Assembly: GCF_964332355.1 (NCBI RefSeq)
Contig: NZ_OZ201293.1
Location: forward strand, 2,666,001-2,730,000
DNA: 64,000 bases
Direction of reading: 5' to 3'
DNA from: Imbroritus primus
GTDB taxonomy: Bacteria; Pseudomonadota; Gammaproteobacteria; Burkholderiales; Burkholderiaceae
The notes under the pieces were generated by a model that was given only the letters and a program-made list of their open reading frames with translations, was not told the origin of the DNA and did not search any database. A program made the position numbers and the translations under genes. Position 1 is the stretch's first letter. Each line of letters starts with the position of its first letter. Shown here piece by piece: positions 46,479 through 55,306 of this stretch.

Positions 46479-48019
46479 CGCGCACCTCCGCGCGCCGCAA
46501 GTGCCAGGCGCACGTGCTCCTGATCGGAGAACGCCAGCTTGCGACCCTGGATTTCCTGCGTGGCTTCGTGTCCCTTGCCGGCGACCAGCACCACATCGCT
46601 GTCGGCAGCGTGCTTGAGCGCATAGAGGATCGCGGTAGCACGATCTTCGATGCGCTGCACTGCGCGGCCCGGCGGCAAGCCTTGCGCGATCTGCGCAAGG
46701 ATCGCGAGCGGCGGCTCGGAGCGCGGATTGTCGCTGGTCAGCACGATCTCGTCGGCCCTCGCTGCGGCCACCTGGCCCATCAAGGGGCGTTTGCCCGCAT
46801 CGCGATCGCCGCCACAACCGAATACGCACCACAGGCGGCCCTGTCGGGCGTCGGCCAGCGGGCGCAGGGTCTGCAATGCCTTGTCGAGCGCGTCAGGGGT
46901 GTGCGCGTAGTCGACCACTGCCAGCGGCGCACCATGACCGCCAAATTGTTCCATGCGACCCGGCACGGCCGACAGGACACGCAGCTTGTTGATCGCCGCC
47001 GACCACTTCATGCCGGCCGCCAGCAAGGCGCCGAGCACGGCCAATGCATTGCTCAGGTTGAACTGCCCGATCACCGGCAATTGCACGCGGCTTTCGCCCA
47101 GGTCGCTGCGCAACAGGCATTCAGTGCCGGTGTCGCCCGCACGCACATCGCTGGCGCTGAGCCAATGGGCGGCACCATGCATCGGCGCGGCATCGCCGCC
47201 GATGCCGTACTCCCAGGCGGTGACCGTGGCCGGCAAACCGGCCAGCAGGGACTGCCCGAAGGCATCGTCGCGGTTGATCACCGCACAGGCCAGCCCCGGC
47301 CAGGTAAACAGCTGGCGCTTGACCTCACCATAGGCGGCCATGGTGCCGTGATAGTCAAGATGGTCCTGTGTCAGGTTGGTAAACACTGCGGTATGGAATG
47401 GCGTGCCGGCAACGCGTTGCTGCTCGAGGCCATGCGAGGACACCTCCATGGCGACAGCCTTGGCGCCCTTGCGGGCAAACCCCGCCAGCGTCCGCTGCAG
47501 CTGCACGGCATCCGGTGTGGTGAAACCAGTCGCCTGCACGGCGCCAGGCAGGCCCGAACCGAGGGTGCCGATCATCGCGCACGGCTTGCCGGGTTGGCTG
47601 AGCGCCTGTGCGAGCCAATGGCTGCAAGACGTCTTGCCGTTCGTGCCGGTAATACCGACGATGTGCAGGGACTGGCCGGCATTGCCATACCAAAGTGCGG
47701 CGCACTCGCCCGCCAGACCGTGGAGCCCGGGTACGAGCAGCAGCGGCACGGTGCAATCGACCGGACCCGCATAGGCATCGGCCTCGGCGACGATGGCAGC
47801 CGCACCTGCGGCCACGGCTGCGGCGATATGCGGCCGACCGTCGGAATGATGATGGGCATTACCCACCCGGTAGCCCAGGAACACATCGCCGGCCTGCACC
47901 GTGCGCGTATCGCTGGAGAGCTCCGCTGTCGCGGCGACATGCGTGCGCAGCCATGCCACGATACCTGCGGCATGGGCATTGGCGGGCGACAGATGTTCGA
48001 TTGGCAGGAGGCGCGTCAT
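46475..48019 (-). CDS. murE: UDP-MurNAc-tripeptide synthetase (meso-diaminopimelate adding)
   Basis: It adds meso-diaminopimelate to the cell-wall precursor. The 514-residue protein has LSSDTRTVQAGDVFLGYRVG, the ATP loop GTNGKTSCSHWLAQ and VFGCGGDRDAGKRPLMG. The DNPRSEPP motif (TSDNPRSEPPLAI) marks diaminopimelate rather than lysine specificity. The ATG overlaps the ftsI stop by four bases, and the stop overlaps murF. Confidence 0.98.
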   Translation of the reverse strand: MTRLLPIEHLSPANAHAAGIVAWLRTHVAATAELSSDTRTVQAGDVFLGYRVGNAHHHSDGRPHIAAAVAAGAAAIVAEADAYAGPVDCTVPLLLVPGLHGLAGECAALWYGNAGQSLHIVGITGTNGKTSCSHWLAQALSQPGKPCAMIGTLGSGLPGAVQATGFTTPDAVQLQRTLAGFARKGAKAVAMEVSSHGLEQQRVAGTPFHTAVFTNLTQDHLDYHGTMAAYGEVKRQLFTWPGLACAVINRDDAFGQSLLAGLPATVTAWEYGIGGDAAPMHGAAHWLSASDVRAGDTGTECLLRSDLGESRVQLPVIGQFNLSNALAVLGALLAAGMKWSAAINKLRVLSAVPGRMEQFGGHGAPLAVVDYAHTPDALDKALQTLRPLADARQGRLWCVFGCGGDRDAGKRPLMGQVAAARADEIVLTSDNPRSEPPLAILAQIAQGLPPGRAVQRIEDRATAILYALKHAADSDVVLVAGKGHEATQEIQGRKLAFSDQEHVRLALAARGGAR

Positions 48020-49779
48020 TCGATGCTCTCCTCGACGGCGTCCGCGACCACCAGTTGCGTCACCGCGGAATCGGGCGGGACATTGAGCGTGCGCAGCGTG
48101 TTGCCGATGATCGACGAGAACACCGGGCCGGCGACCACGCCACCGTAGAATGATCCCGCCATCGGCTCATCAAGCATCACCGCGACAATGACGCGCGGAT
48201 TGCTCATGGGCGCCATGCCGGCGAAGAACGCACGATACTTGCGCGCCGCATAGCCTTTGCCTTCCTGCTTGCGCGCCGTGCCGGTCTTGCCGCCCACGCG
48301 GTAGCCGACAGTCTGCGCCTGCGGTGCCGTGCCGCCCGGCGCGGCTGCCATCTCGAGCATGCCGCGCACCGCGCGGGCCGTCTTGGGTGAAATCACCTGC
48401 GTGCCGCTCACCTCGCCATCGACCTTGGTCATGGAGACGGGAATCAGCTCACCGTCGCGCGCGAAAATGGTATAGGCGCGGGCAATCTGGAACAGCGAGG
48501 CCGACAGGCCGTAGCCATACGACATGGTGGCCTGCTCGATCGGCTTCCAGCTCTTGTAGGGCCGCACGCGTCCCGCCACAGCGCCCGGAAAGCCAATCTT
48601 CGGCGCCTGGCCGAGGCCGATGCTCTGGTACATCTCCCACATGTCTCGGGCGTCAAGATTCAAAGCGATCTTGGTCGTGCCGACGTTACTCGACTTCTGG
48701 ATGACACCCGCCACCGTCAGTGCGCCATAGTCGTGCGTGTCGTTGATGGTGTGCGAGCCCATCGTTAGCCGACCGGGCGCTGTCTGAATGATGCTCTCGG
48801 GGCGGACCTTGCCTTTTTCGAGCGCCAGCGCGATGGTGATCGGCTTCATCGTCGAGCCCGGCTCGAAGGTGTCGGTCAGCACGCGATTGCGCAGCTGCTC
48901 GCCGGACAGGCGGCTGCGATCGTTGGGGTTGTAGGTCGGCCAGTTGGCCAGTGCCAGCACCTCGCCGGTCTTGGCGTCGAGCACCACGGCACCGCCAGCC
49001 TTGGCCTTGTGCTTTTCGACTGCCGCCTTCAGTTCGTTGAAGGCGAGATACTGGATCTTGCTGTCGATCGACAACTGCAGGTCCTTGCCTTCACGCGGGG
49101 CCTGCAGCACGCCGATGTCCTCGACGATACGGCCGAGGCGGTCCTTGATCACCTGCCGCTGGCCCGGGCGGCCAGCCAGCTCCGACTCGCGCGCCAGCTC
49201 CATGCCTTCCTGGCCCTTGTCCTCGACATTGGTGAAGCCGACGATATGCGCCATGGCTTCGCCTTCGGGATAGAAGCGCTTGTACTCGCGCGACTGGTAG
49301 ACGCCGTCGATCTTGAGTTCGGCGATCTTCTCGGCCACATCCGGCAGCACCTGGCGCTTAAGGTAGACAAACCCCTTGTCCTCGGAGAGTTTGCGGCGCA
49401 CTTCCTTTTCGTTGCTGCCGAGCAGCTGGGCAAGTTGTCGCAGCTTGGCGGCCGGCACGTTAGACGGTACATCTTCCGGCACAGCCCAGATGGCCTTGAC
49501 CGGCAGGCTGGTCGCCAGCACCAGGCCATTGCGGTCGAGAATCTTGCCGCGCGTGGCCGGCATCTCGAGCGTCCGCTGAAAGCGCTTCTTGCCCTGTGCC
49601 TCGTAAAACTGATTGCCAGGCCCCTGAATCCAGAAAGCGCGCGCCGTCAGCGTCGCGAAGGCGGCGAACATCAGGAACACCACGAGCTTGGAGCGCCACA
49701 TTGGCAGCCGCAAACCGAGCACCGGGCTGGCGGAGAACTGGCCCTTGCGCGGGCGGCTGTTGGGTCGAGCCATGCTCAT
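48016..49779 (-). CDS. ftsI: Septal peptidoglycan transpeptidase FtsI (PBP3)
   Basis: A class B penicillin-binding protein that cross-links septal peptidoglycan. The 587-residue protein has one membrane helix at about 31-48, a dimerisation domain starting ATRGKILDRNGLVLA, and the transpeptidase motifs STMK (309-312, catalytic Ser309), SSN (363-365) and KTGT (498-501). The ATG at 49779 overlaps the ftsL stop by four bases; a second ATG two codons later is also possible. Confidence 0.98.
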   Translation of the reverse strand: MSMARPNSRPRKGQFSASPVLGLRLPMWRSKLVVFLMFAAFATLTARAFWIQGPGNQFYEAQGKKRFQRTLEMPATRGKILDRNGLVLATSLPVKAIWAVPEDVPSNVPAAKLRQLAQLLGSNEKEVRRKLSEDKGFVYLKRQVLPDVAEKIAELKIDGVYQSREYKRFYPEGEAMAHIVGFTNVEDKGQEGMELARESELAGRPGQRQVIKDRLGRIVEDIGVLQAPREGKDLQLSIDSKIQYLAFNELKAAVEKHKAKAGGAVVLDAKTGEVLALANWPTYNPNDRSRLSGEQLRNRVLTDTFEPGSTMKPITIALALEKGKVRPESIIQTAPGRLTMGSHTINDTHDYGALTVAGVIQKSSNVGTTKIALNLDARDMWEMYQSIGLGQAPKIGFPGAVAGRVRPYKSWKPIEQATMSYGYGLSASLFQIARAYTIFARDGELIPVSMTKVDGEVSGTQVISPKTARAVRGMLEMAAAPGGTAPQAQTVGYRVGGKTGTARKQEGKGYAARKYRAFFAGMAPMSNPRVIVAVMLDEPMAGSFYGGVVAGPVFSSIIGNTLRTLNVPPDSAVTQLVVADAVEESIE

Positions 49780-50090
49780 TGCCCAGCCTCCGGCGCCGAT
49801 GCCGGCACGGACGCAGCAGGCGGCATCGCGAATCCGGTCAGGTACTGGGTGCGGCCCGGCGCGATCGGCACCATGCGCAACTGGCTGCGCGCCGCCTCGG
49901 CGATCCGGGCGCTCTTGCCGAAGGCGCTCTGTTCGTACTGCAGGCGCGACCAGTCGATATTCAGCTGGCGCTCTTCATTCTGCGCACGCTCGAGCTTGAC
50001 GAACAGCGAGCGCGCCTCATGCTGGGCATTGACCAGCGCCAGCGCACACAGCACCAGGGCGATCAGCAGGAAGAGGCTCAGGCGGTTCAT
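49776..50090 (-). CDS. ftsL: Cell division protein FtsL
   Basis: A small bitopic membrane protein that forms a complex with FtsB and FtsQ. The 104-residue product has an N-terminal helix (LSLFLLIALVLCALALVNAQ) followed by a periplasmic coiled coil (ARSLFVKLERAQNEERQLN) and a Pro/Ala-rich C-terminal tail. Identification depends on its structure and on its place between rsmH and ftsI. It begins 13 bp after rsmH. Confidence 0.95.
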   Translation of the reverse strand: MNRLSLFLLIALVLCALALVNAQHEARSLFVKLERAQNEERQLNIDWSRLQYEQSAFGKSARIAEAARSQLRMVPIAPGRTQYLTGFAMPPAASVPASAPEAGQ

Positions 50091-50103
50091 GTCCGTACGC
50101 TCC

Positions 50104-51069
50104 TCACAGCTTCACCGCCACGCGCATGATCGCGGAGCGGGCACGAGGATTGGCATCGACTTCCTGCTGGCCCGGCTTGACGCGGCCGAGCAGGCGCAGG
50201 GTCGGCTGGGGGAGTTCGCTCGCGCGCAGCGGCATGCGGCGCAGGTCGGCGGACGAATCCGCGAGCTGCGGCCGCGCATGCGCCTGCATGAACCGCTTGA
50301 CGATGCGGTCCTCGAGCGAGTGAAAACTGATCACGACCAGACGGCCTCCCTGTTCCAGCAACTCGTAAGCGGCCGTCAGCCCTCTTTCGAGGTCCGCAAG
50401 CTCTTGATTGATGTGAATCCGTATAGCCTGAAAGGTGCGGGTCGCAGGGTCCTGGCCCTTCTCGCGTGTTTTGACGGCTTGCGCCACGAGTGCGGCAAGG
50501 TCGGCAGTGGTAGCGACTGGACCGGAAGGTGCGGGTTCGCGCCTGCGAGCAACAATCGCCTTTGCAATCTGTACAGCAAACCGTTCTTCCCCATAATCCC
50601 TCACCACCCTTGCGATCTCGCGCTCGTCCGCGGTCGCCAGCCACTCCGCCGCCGTCTCGCCGCGCGTCGTGTCCATCCGCATGTCGAGCGGCCCATCAAA
50701 GCGAAAAGAAAACCCTCTCGCCGCTTCATCGATCTGCGGCGAACTGATCCCCAGATCGAGCAACACACCCGCCACCGGCACTTCGCCGCGCGCCGCCATG
50801 CGTTCGCCCATGTCAGCAAAACTCGTATGCTCAATAGCGAAGCGGGCATCCTGTACGGTGCCCGCTTCTGCGATTGCTGCCGGATCCTTGTCGAAGGCGA
50901 CCAGTCGGCCGGCTGGACCCAGTTGGCTGAGAATCAGCCGGCTATGCCCGCCGCGCCCGAAGGTGCCATCGACGTATCTCCCATCCCGTCGCCACACCAG
51001 TGCGTCGACCGCTTCGTCCAGCAGCACTGTCCGGTGCGACAGGCCGGCGGGTTCACCTGCTGGTCTCAT
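50104..51069 (-). CDS. rsmH: 16S rRNA (cytosine1402-N4)-methyltransferase
   Basis: It methylates C1402 of 16S rRNA in the decoding site using S-adenosylmethionine. The 321-residue protein begins LSHRTVLLDEAVDAL, has the SAM-binding YVDGTFGRGGHSRLIL, DLGISSPQIDEAARGFSF and the C-terminal HSLEDRIVKRFM and NPRARSAIMRVAVKL. It follows mraZ by nine bases, the standard dcw order. Confidence 0.98.
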   Translation of the reverse strand: MRPAGEPAGLSHRTVLLDEAVDALVWRRDGRYVDGTFGRGGHSRLILSQLGPAGRLVAFDKDPAAIAEAGTVQDARFAIEHTSFADMGERMAARGEVPVAGVLLDLGISSPQIDEAARGFSFRFDGPLDMRMDTTRGETAAEWLATADEREIARVVRDYGEERFAVQIAKAIVARRREPAPSGPVATTADLAALVAQAVKTREKGQDPATRTFQAIRIHINQELADLERGLTAAYELLEQGGRLVVISFHSLEDRIVKRFMQAHARPQLADSSADLRRMPLRASELPQPTLRLLGRVKPGQQEVDANPRARSAIMRVAVKL

Positions 51070-51078
51070 GCCCCACCG

Positions 51079-51507
51079 TCAGAAAGAGAAATTCTTGAGC
51101 GCATCCGGCATGCCCTGCGCCATTGCAGCCTGCTCCTTGGCGGCATAGGTCGCGGCATCCCAGATTTCAAAATGACTGCCCATGCCGAGCAGCATCACTT
51201 CCTTGTCCAGCAACGCGGCACTGCGCAACTCCGGCGCAATCAGCACGCGCCCGTTGCCATCCATCTCGATATCGGCGGCGTTGCCCAGGAAGATCCGGCG
51301 CCACCAGTGCGCATCCATGGGCAGTGCCGCGATACGGCTGCGGAACATCTCCCATTCAGGTCGGGGAAACAGCAACAGGCAGCCATCCGGGTGCTTGGTA
51401 ATCGTCACCCGGTTCTCTGCCTGCACCTGGAGCGCCTCGCGATGCCGGGTCGGAATGGACATCCGCCCCTTGGCATCCAGCGACAACGCCGAAGCCCCCT
51501 GAAACAC
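51079..51507 (-). CDS. mraZ: Transcriptional regulator MraZ
   Basis: The AbrB-like DNA-binding protein, known in E. coli to repress its own dcw promoter. The 142-residue protein shows the two SpoVT/AbrB repeats: ALSLDAKGRMSIPTRHREAL at the start and ADIEMDGNGRVLIAPELR in the middle. The start codon is GTG. The presumed operator, four direct repeats spaced 10 bp apart, lies about 100 bp upstream on the same strand. Confidence 0.98.
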   Translation of the reverse strand: MFQGASALSLDAKGRMSIPTRHREALQVQAENRVTITKHPDGCLLLFPRPEWEMFRSRIAALPMDAHWWRRIFLGNAADIEMDGNGRVLIAPELRSAALLDKEVMLLGMGSHFEIWDAATYAAKEQAAMAQGMPDALKNFSF

Positions 51508-51602
51508 GATGGTTTCGTCCCTTTCGTCCGCCTACACCGATTGATATGGATAAACAGCGCGCCACAACAGCCGGCGAATCCGGCTGGGAAGTGCGGTTTT
51601 TG

Positions 51603-51637
51603 CACACAAAAAACCACTTCTTCACACTATTTCCCAC
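51603..51637 (-). promoter_or_regulatory. MraZ-type operator: four direct repeats at 10-bp spacing
   Basis: Read on the minus strand, GTGGG, GTGTG, GTGGT and GTGTG occur with starts exactly 10 bp apart (plus-strand CCCAC 51633, CACAC 51623, ACCAC 51613, CACAC 51603). The arrangement matches the known MraZ operator form of TGGGN repeats with 5-bp spacers, except that two of four repeats carry T instead of G at the centre. It overlaps the -10 element and runs to about +27 of the predicted promoter, a good place for repression. A 7-bp hairpin (51568-51586) follows in the leader. Confidence 0.8.
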
Positions 51638-51664
51638 TGTAGAGGAAGCAACATACCCGGTCAA
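51636..51664 (-). promoter_or_regulatory. Predicted main dcw promoter (Pmra)
   Basis: TTGACC (51659-51664), a 17-bp spacer and TACAGT (51636-51641) on the minus strand form a good sigma70-like promoter. Transcription would start near 51629, giving a leader of about 120 bases to mraZ. An AT-rich tract lies upstream. Of the 382-bp gap between mraZ and coq7 (51508-51889), the rest shows no gene I can support. Confidence 0.75.
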
Positions 51665-51889
51665 GGCTCTGCAAGGGAGAGTTACAGAATTTTTTGAATC
51701 AGAACAAAGACTTAGCGCACTTTTTGCATGCACCGTCGAGGGGAATATTCAATAAAATTAAGCACATAGAAAAGATTGCGGAGAAAGCACCTTATCTATG
51801 CGCTCACCCTGCGGATAAACAAGGGCCTGAAACAATGACCCGAAGGCAGCGGCAAACGCCCGCCGTAGCTGAGTTCGCTCACTGCTCCG

Positions 51890-52519
51890 TCAAAGATGAT
51901 AGGCGGTCGAGGTCATGACGCGCGAGGCCAGCGTCATGGCCCCACGCACCGGGGCCGGCAAGGTCGCACCGCCTGCCTCGATCGCATGCTGGCCGTGCCG
52001 GATCTCATCGGCGCGCATCTGCTCCAGAATGACGCGCGATTTTCCATCCTGGGCAGGCAGCCGATCGAGATGGCCATCCAGGTGGCGCTCCACCTGACGC
52101 TCGGTTTCCGCCACGAACCCGAGGCTGACCCGATCGCCGATCCGGCCGGCCAGCCAGCCGATGGAGAACGCGCCGGCATACCAGAGCGGGTTGAGCAGGC
52201 TGGGGCGGGCGCCGACTTCGTGGAGACGTTCGGCACACCATCCCAGGTGGTCCTCCTCTTCCCTCGCCGCCTGGGCCATCGCGGCCCGGATCTCGGGGGC
52301 GCGCGCAGTGAGCTTCTGCGCCTGGTAAAGCGCCTGTGCGCAGACCTCACCCACATGATTGACGCGCATCAGCCCTGCGACGTGCCGGCGCTCCGTCGGA
52401 CTCAGGGCCTCAGGCTCACCTGCCAGGCCAGCCGCCGGACTGGGACGGGCCGCCCGCGTCACGCCGGTCATGGCACGCAAGGCATGATCAAATTCCGCAA
52501 TCATTCGGTCCAGGAACAT
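51890..52519 (-). CDS. coq7: 2-polyprenyl-3-methyl-6-methoxy-1,4-benzoquinol hydroxylase
   Basis: A diiron hydroxylase of ubiquinone synthesis. The 209-residue protein has the ferritin-like iron ligands in MRVNHVGEVCAQALYQAQ, AREEEDHLGWC, ETERQVERHLD and ADEIRHGQHA, and matches the family in length. I chose the ATG at 52519 (MFLDRMIAEF); a TTG four codons upstream would also be in frame. It lies upstream of mraZ on the same strand, but the dcw promoter between them implies separate control. IspB, which makes the quinone side chain, is also in this window. Confidence 0.94.
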   Translation of the reverse strand: MFLDRMIAEFDHALRAMTGVTRAARPSPAAGLAGEPEALSPTERRHVAGLMRVNHVGEVCAQALYQAQKLTARAPEIRAAMAQAAREEEDHLGWCAERLHEVGARPSLLNPLWYAGAFSIGWLAGRIGDRVSLGFVAETERQVERHLDGHLDRLPAQDGKSRVILEQMRADEIRHGQHAIEAGGATLPAPVRGAMTLASRVMTSTAYHL

Positions 52520-52880
52520 CTCGCTTTCCAAGCAGGTCGTGAAGACCAGTCATTTTAGCGCGAACCGCCATTCCGCCCCCGCCAGACGGCGGACCAGCGC
52601 CTGCGAGACCGCATGCAAATCATGCCGGACAGCCGCTGGAAACCGGACAGGATTGCGTCGCGCACCCGCACATGGAACTGCCGCGCAAGCCGCATGAAAT
52701 GGTGCATTGCAGCTAATCCCAGGATGTTTTCGTTGGCAAATAGCAACAATCTTTGGCACCCCTCCGATTCTGTTTCTCCCGTGTCCGCTTTTTTGCTACA
52801 TTTCGCTCACCAAATGGGTGCTGTCATACAGCTATCACATTGATCTACAACATCAAGAATCGTCTCCAGGAGAATCTTTC
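52520..52880. other. Intergenic region between coq7 and the porin gene
   Basis: A 361-bp divergent gap. Its porin-proximal half is visibly richer in A+T than the surrounding genes and should hold the porin promoter; I could not fix -35 and -10 elements with confidence. An AGGAG ribosome site lies eight bases before the porin ATG. On the minus strand a TTG-started frame of 64 codons occurs at 52555-52749 next to coq7, but nothing supports it as a gene. Confidence 0.5.
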
Positions 52881-53948
52881 ATGAAGAAAACCCTGTTTGC
52901 TCTGGCATGTGGCTCCCTGCTCGCGACCTCCGCCTTCGCACAATCGAGCGTCACGCTGTACGGTATTGCTGACGTCAGCATCCGCTATTCCAGCAACACC
53001 AACGACTCCAACAGCAGCGTGATCCGCATGACGGACGGTGCCATCTCGCAAAGCCGCTGGGGCATCAAGGGTTCGGAAGACCTGGGCGGCGGCCTGAAAG
53101 GCGTGTTCCGCCTGGAAAACGGCTTCAGCCTGGATAACGGCTCGAACAACTCCTCGAGCAGCTTCTTCAACCGTATGGCCTATGTCGGCCTGGAAGGCAA
53201 CTTCGGCGCCGTGACCCTCGGTCGCCAGCACAGCGCCATCCACGACTTCCTGCTGGACTTCGATCCGTTGACCGTCGGCAACTACGAAGAAAATGCCTAC
53301 TACGTCGGCATGTACCCGATCCGCGTGAACAACCAGATCAAGTACGCCGGTTCGTTTGGCGGCCTGAACGTGATCGCCGGCTACGGCTTCGGCGAGCAAG
53401 CCGGTAACGCCACGGCTGGCCGCTACATGGGCACGATGGTGACCTACAAGGCTGGCCCGTTCGGCTTCGGCGGCGCCTATCAGCAAAGCCGTGGCGGCGG
53501 TAACGCCGGTTCGGCCGTGACCCTCGGCGGTACCGACAGCGACAAGCTGACCAACTGGGCCGTGGGCGCAACCTACACTGTGGGCGCCCTCAAGGCTGCA
53601 GCGGGTTACCAGGACCACCGCATGAAGGAAAGCATCGGCGGCACGTTCAAGACCAACGTCTGGTACGCTGGCCTGACCTACAACGTGACCCCGGCCCTGG
53701 CCCTGACCGGCGCTGGCTACTACTCGCGTCCGAAGGATGAAGTCCCGGGCCTGGCTGACCAAAAGGGCAAGCGTTACACCCTGGTCGCCCTGGCTGAGTA
53801 CTCGCTGTCCAAGCGCACCCAAGTCTACGGCACGGTTGACTACACCAACGTCAAGGACCTGGCGCTGGGCGACCTGAATAACGCAGGCAAGACCAGCCTG
53901 GACAAGAACCGCACCAACGTGGGCATCGGCATCCGTCACATTTTCTGA
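52881..53948 (+). CDS. Outer-membrane porin, Gram-negative porin family
   Basis: A general diffusion channel of the betaproteobacterial OmpC-like type. The 355-residue preprotein has a signal peptide (MKKTLFALACGSLLATSAFA, cut before QSSVTLYGI), then the family pattern SSVTLYGIADVSI, SRWGIKGSEDLGGGLKGVF, LGRQ and a C-terminal beta-strand ending in phenylalanine (VGIGIRHIF), the signal for outer-membrane insertion. About sixteen strands are expected for a trimeric porin. It is a single gene with its own terminator. Solute preference cannot be told. Confidence 0.95.
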   Translation: MKKTLFALACGSLLATSAFAQSSVTLYGIADVSIRYSSNTNDSNSSVIRMTDGAISQSRWGIKGSEDLGGGLKGVFRLENGFSLDNGSNNSSSSFFNRMAYVGLEGNFGAVTLGRQHSAIHDFLLDFDPLTVGNYEENAYYVGMYPIRVNNQIKYAGSFGGLNVIAGYGFGEQAGNATAGRYMGTMVTYKAGPFGFGGAYQQSRGGGNAGSAVTLGGTDSDKLTNWAVGATYTVGALKAAAGYQDHRMKESIGGTFKTNVWYAGLTYNVTPALALTGAGYYSRPKDEVPGLADQKGKRYTLVALAEYSLSKRTQVYGTVDYTNVKDLALGDLNNAGKTSLDKNRTNVGIGIRHIF

Positions 53949-53970
53949 TGGCGGCCTGACTGGCTCGATG

Positions 53971-53996
53971 AAAAAAGCACCTTCGGGTGCTTTTTT
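53971..53996 (+). terminator. Intrinsic terminator after the porin gene
   Basis: An 11-bp stem (53971-53981 with 53986-53996; AAAAAAGCACC on one arm) closed by a C(TTCG)G tetraloop and with its T-run inside the 3' arm. It begins 22 bp past the porin stop and is nearly symmetrical. Confidence 0.95.
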
Positions 53997-54142
53997 CATT
54001 TCTACGGAACCCATTCCCCGGACCGCCGTTGACGCGGGGACCCGCACAACCGCAGGCGCTGCGCCGACTCAGGGTTTCTCCGCTGGCGACGCGTCTTGCA
54101 CTCGGCAACAATCGGCAAACACGTCCTTGCAAGGAGATGGCG

Positions 54143-55165
54143 ATGCGCTATTCCCGTCGTGCTTTCCAGGCAGCCCTGCTGTCGTGTGTCGCTCTTACCG
54201 CGCTAGCCGTGTGGCCCACGTCTTCCGCCCGCGCGGAGACCTATCCAGCAAAACCAATCCGCATTGTTGTTCCGTTTGCCCCGGGTGGCACGACGGACAT
54301 CCTCGCGCGCGCCGTCGGCGCGGAACTCAGCAAGCTGCCAGGCTGGAATGTGCTGATCGACAACCGTCCTGGTGCAGGCGGGAACATCGGCGCCGAAGCC
54401 GTCGCCAAGTCGGCTCCCGATGGGTATACGCTGCTGATGGGGACGGTCGGTACACATGGCATCAATCAAGCGCTGTACTCGCAGAATGGCGGGAAGCTCC
54501 CCTACGATCCGTTCAAGGACTTCGCCCCCGTCACCCTGGTAGCAGCCGTGCCCAATGTGCTGGTCTTGAATCCGGCCTTTGCCGAGAAGCACCAGATCCG
54601 GACCGTCAAGGATCTGATCGCCTATGCACGCGCCAATCCTGGCAAGATCAACATGGCATCGAGCGGCAACGGTACCTCGATCCATCTCGCCGGGGAACTG
54701 TTCAAATCCCAGACGCGGACCTTCATGGTGCATCTGCCGTATCGCGGCAGTGGCCCGGCCCTGGCCGACCTGATGGGCGGTACGACCGACCTGATGTTTG
54801 ACAACCTGCCTTCCTCCATGGCGCAGATCAAGGCGGGCCGGCTCAAGGCACTGGCAGTGACCAGCGCGAGGCCCTCCGCAGCCCTGCCGGGCGTGCCGAC
54901 CATCGCCCAGGCAGCCGACCTGCCCACCTACGAGGCCAGCTCCTGGTTTGGCCTACTGGCGCCGGCCAACACGCCTGCCGAGATCGTGCATCGCCTGCAG
55001 CAGGAGGTCGCCAAGGCGCTGTCCAGTCCGGCCGTCAAGGAGCGCTTGCAGGCGCAAGGCGCGGAGCCGGTCGGCAATACGCCCGAGCAGTTCGCGGCGT
55101 ATATCCGCAGCGAGCACATCAAATGGGCCAAGGTCGTGAAGGCGTCTGGTGCAAAAGTGGATTGA
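54143..55165 (+). CDS. Bug-family tripartite tricarboxylate transporter substrate-binding protein
   Basis: A periplasmic solute receptor of the TctC/Bug type, which binds carboxylates or other small anions. The 340-residue preprotein has a signal peptide ending SSARA, then YPAKPIRIVVPFAPGGTTDI, VLIDNRPGAGGNIGAE, APDGYTLLMG and VPTIAQAADLP, all family signatures. I chose the second ATG (54143) because AAGGAG ends six bases before it, whereas the first ATG directly abuts the site. No tctA or tctB membrane genes are near, so it is an orphan receptor. Substrate unknown. Confidence 0.93.
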   Translation: MRYSRRAFQAALLSCVALTALAVWPTSSARAETYPAKPIRIVVPFAPGGTTDILARAVGAELSKLPGWNVLIDNRPGAGGNIGAEAVAKSAPDGYTLLMGTVGTHGINQALYSQNGGKLPYDPFKDFAPVTLVAAVPNVLVLNPAFAEKHQIRTVKDLIAYARANPGKINMASSGNGTSIHLAGELFKSQTRTFMVHLPYRGSGPALADLMGGTTDLMFDNLPSSMAQIKAGRLKALAVTSARPSAALPGVPTIAQAADLPTYEASSWFGLLAPANTPAEIVHRLQQEVAKALSSPAVKERLQAQGAEPVGNTPEQFAAYIRSEHIKWAKVVKASGAKVD

Positions 55166-55306
55166 GCGGCTTGATCAAGCGGCATGATCGAATGGCATGA
55201 CGAAGCGACTTTACACTCTCTCACACTAGCCGCGGCTGCGCCGCGTTAAGCTGGGCGGCATGACCGCGTGCCACGCCCGGCACGCCCGCGCTTTCAGGAG
55301 GCTGCC

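Noticed and set aside
51694..51918. A 74-codon plus-strand frame between mraZ and coq7
   Set aside because: It crosses the dcw upstream DNA and runs antisense into the end of coq7; AT-rich start, no ribosome site, no family.
52555..52749. A 64-codon TTG-started minus-strand frame upstream of coq7
   Set aside because: No ribosome site and no recognisable similarity. It lies where a coq7 promoter is expected.
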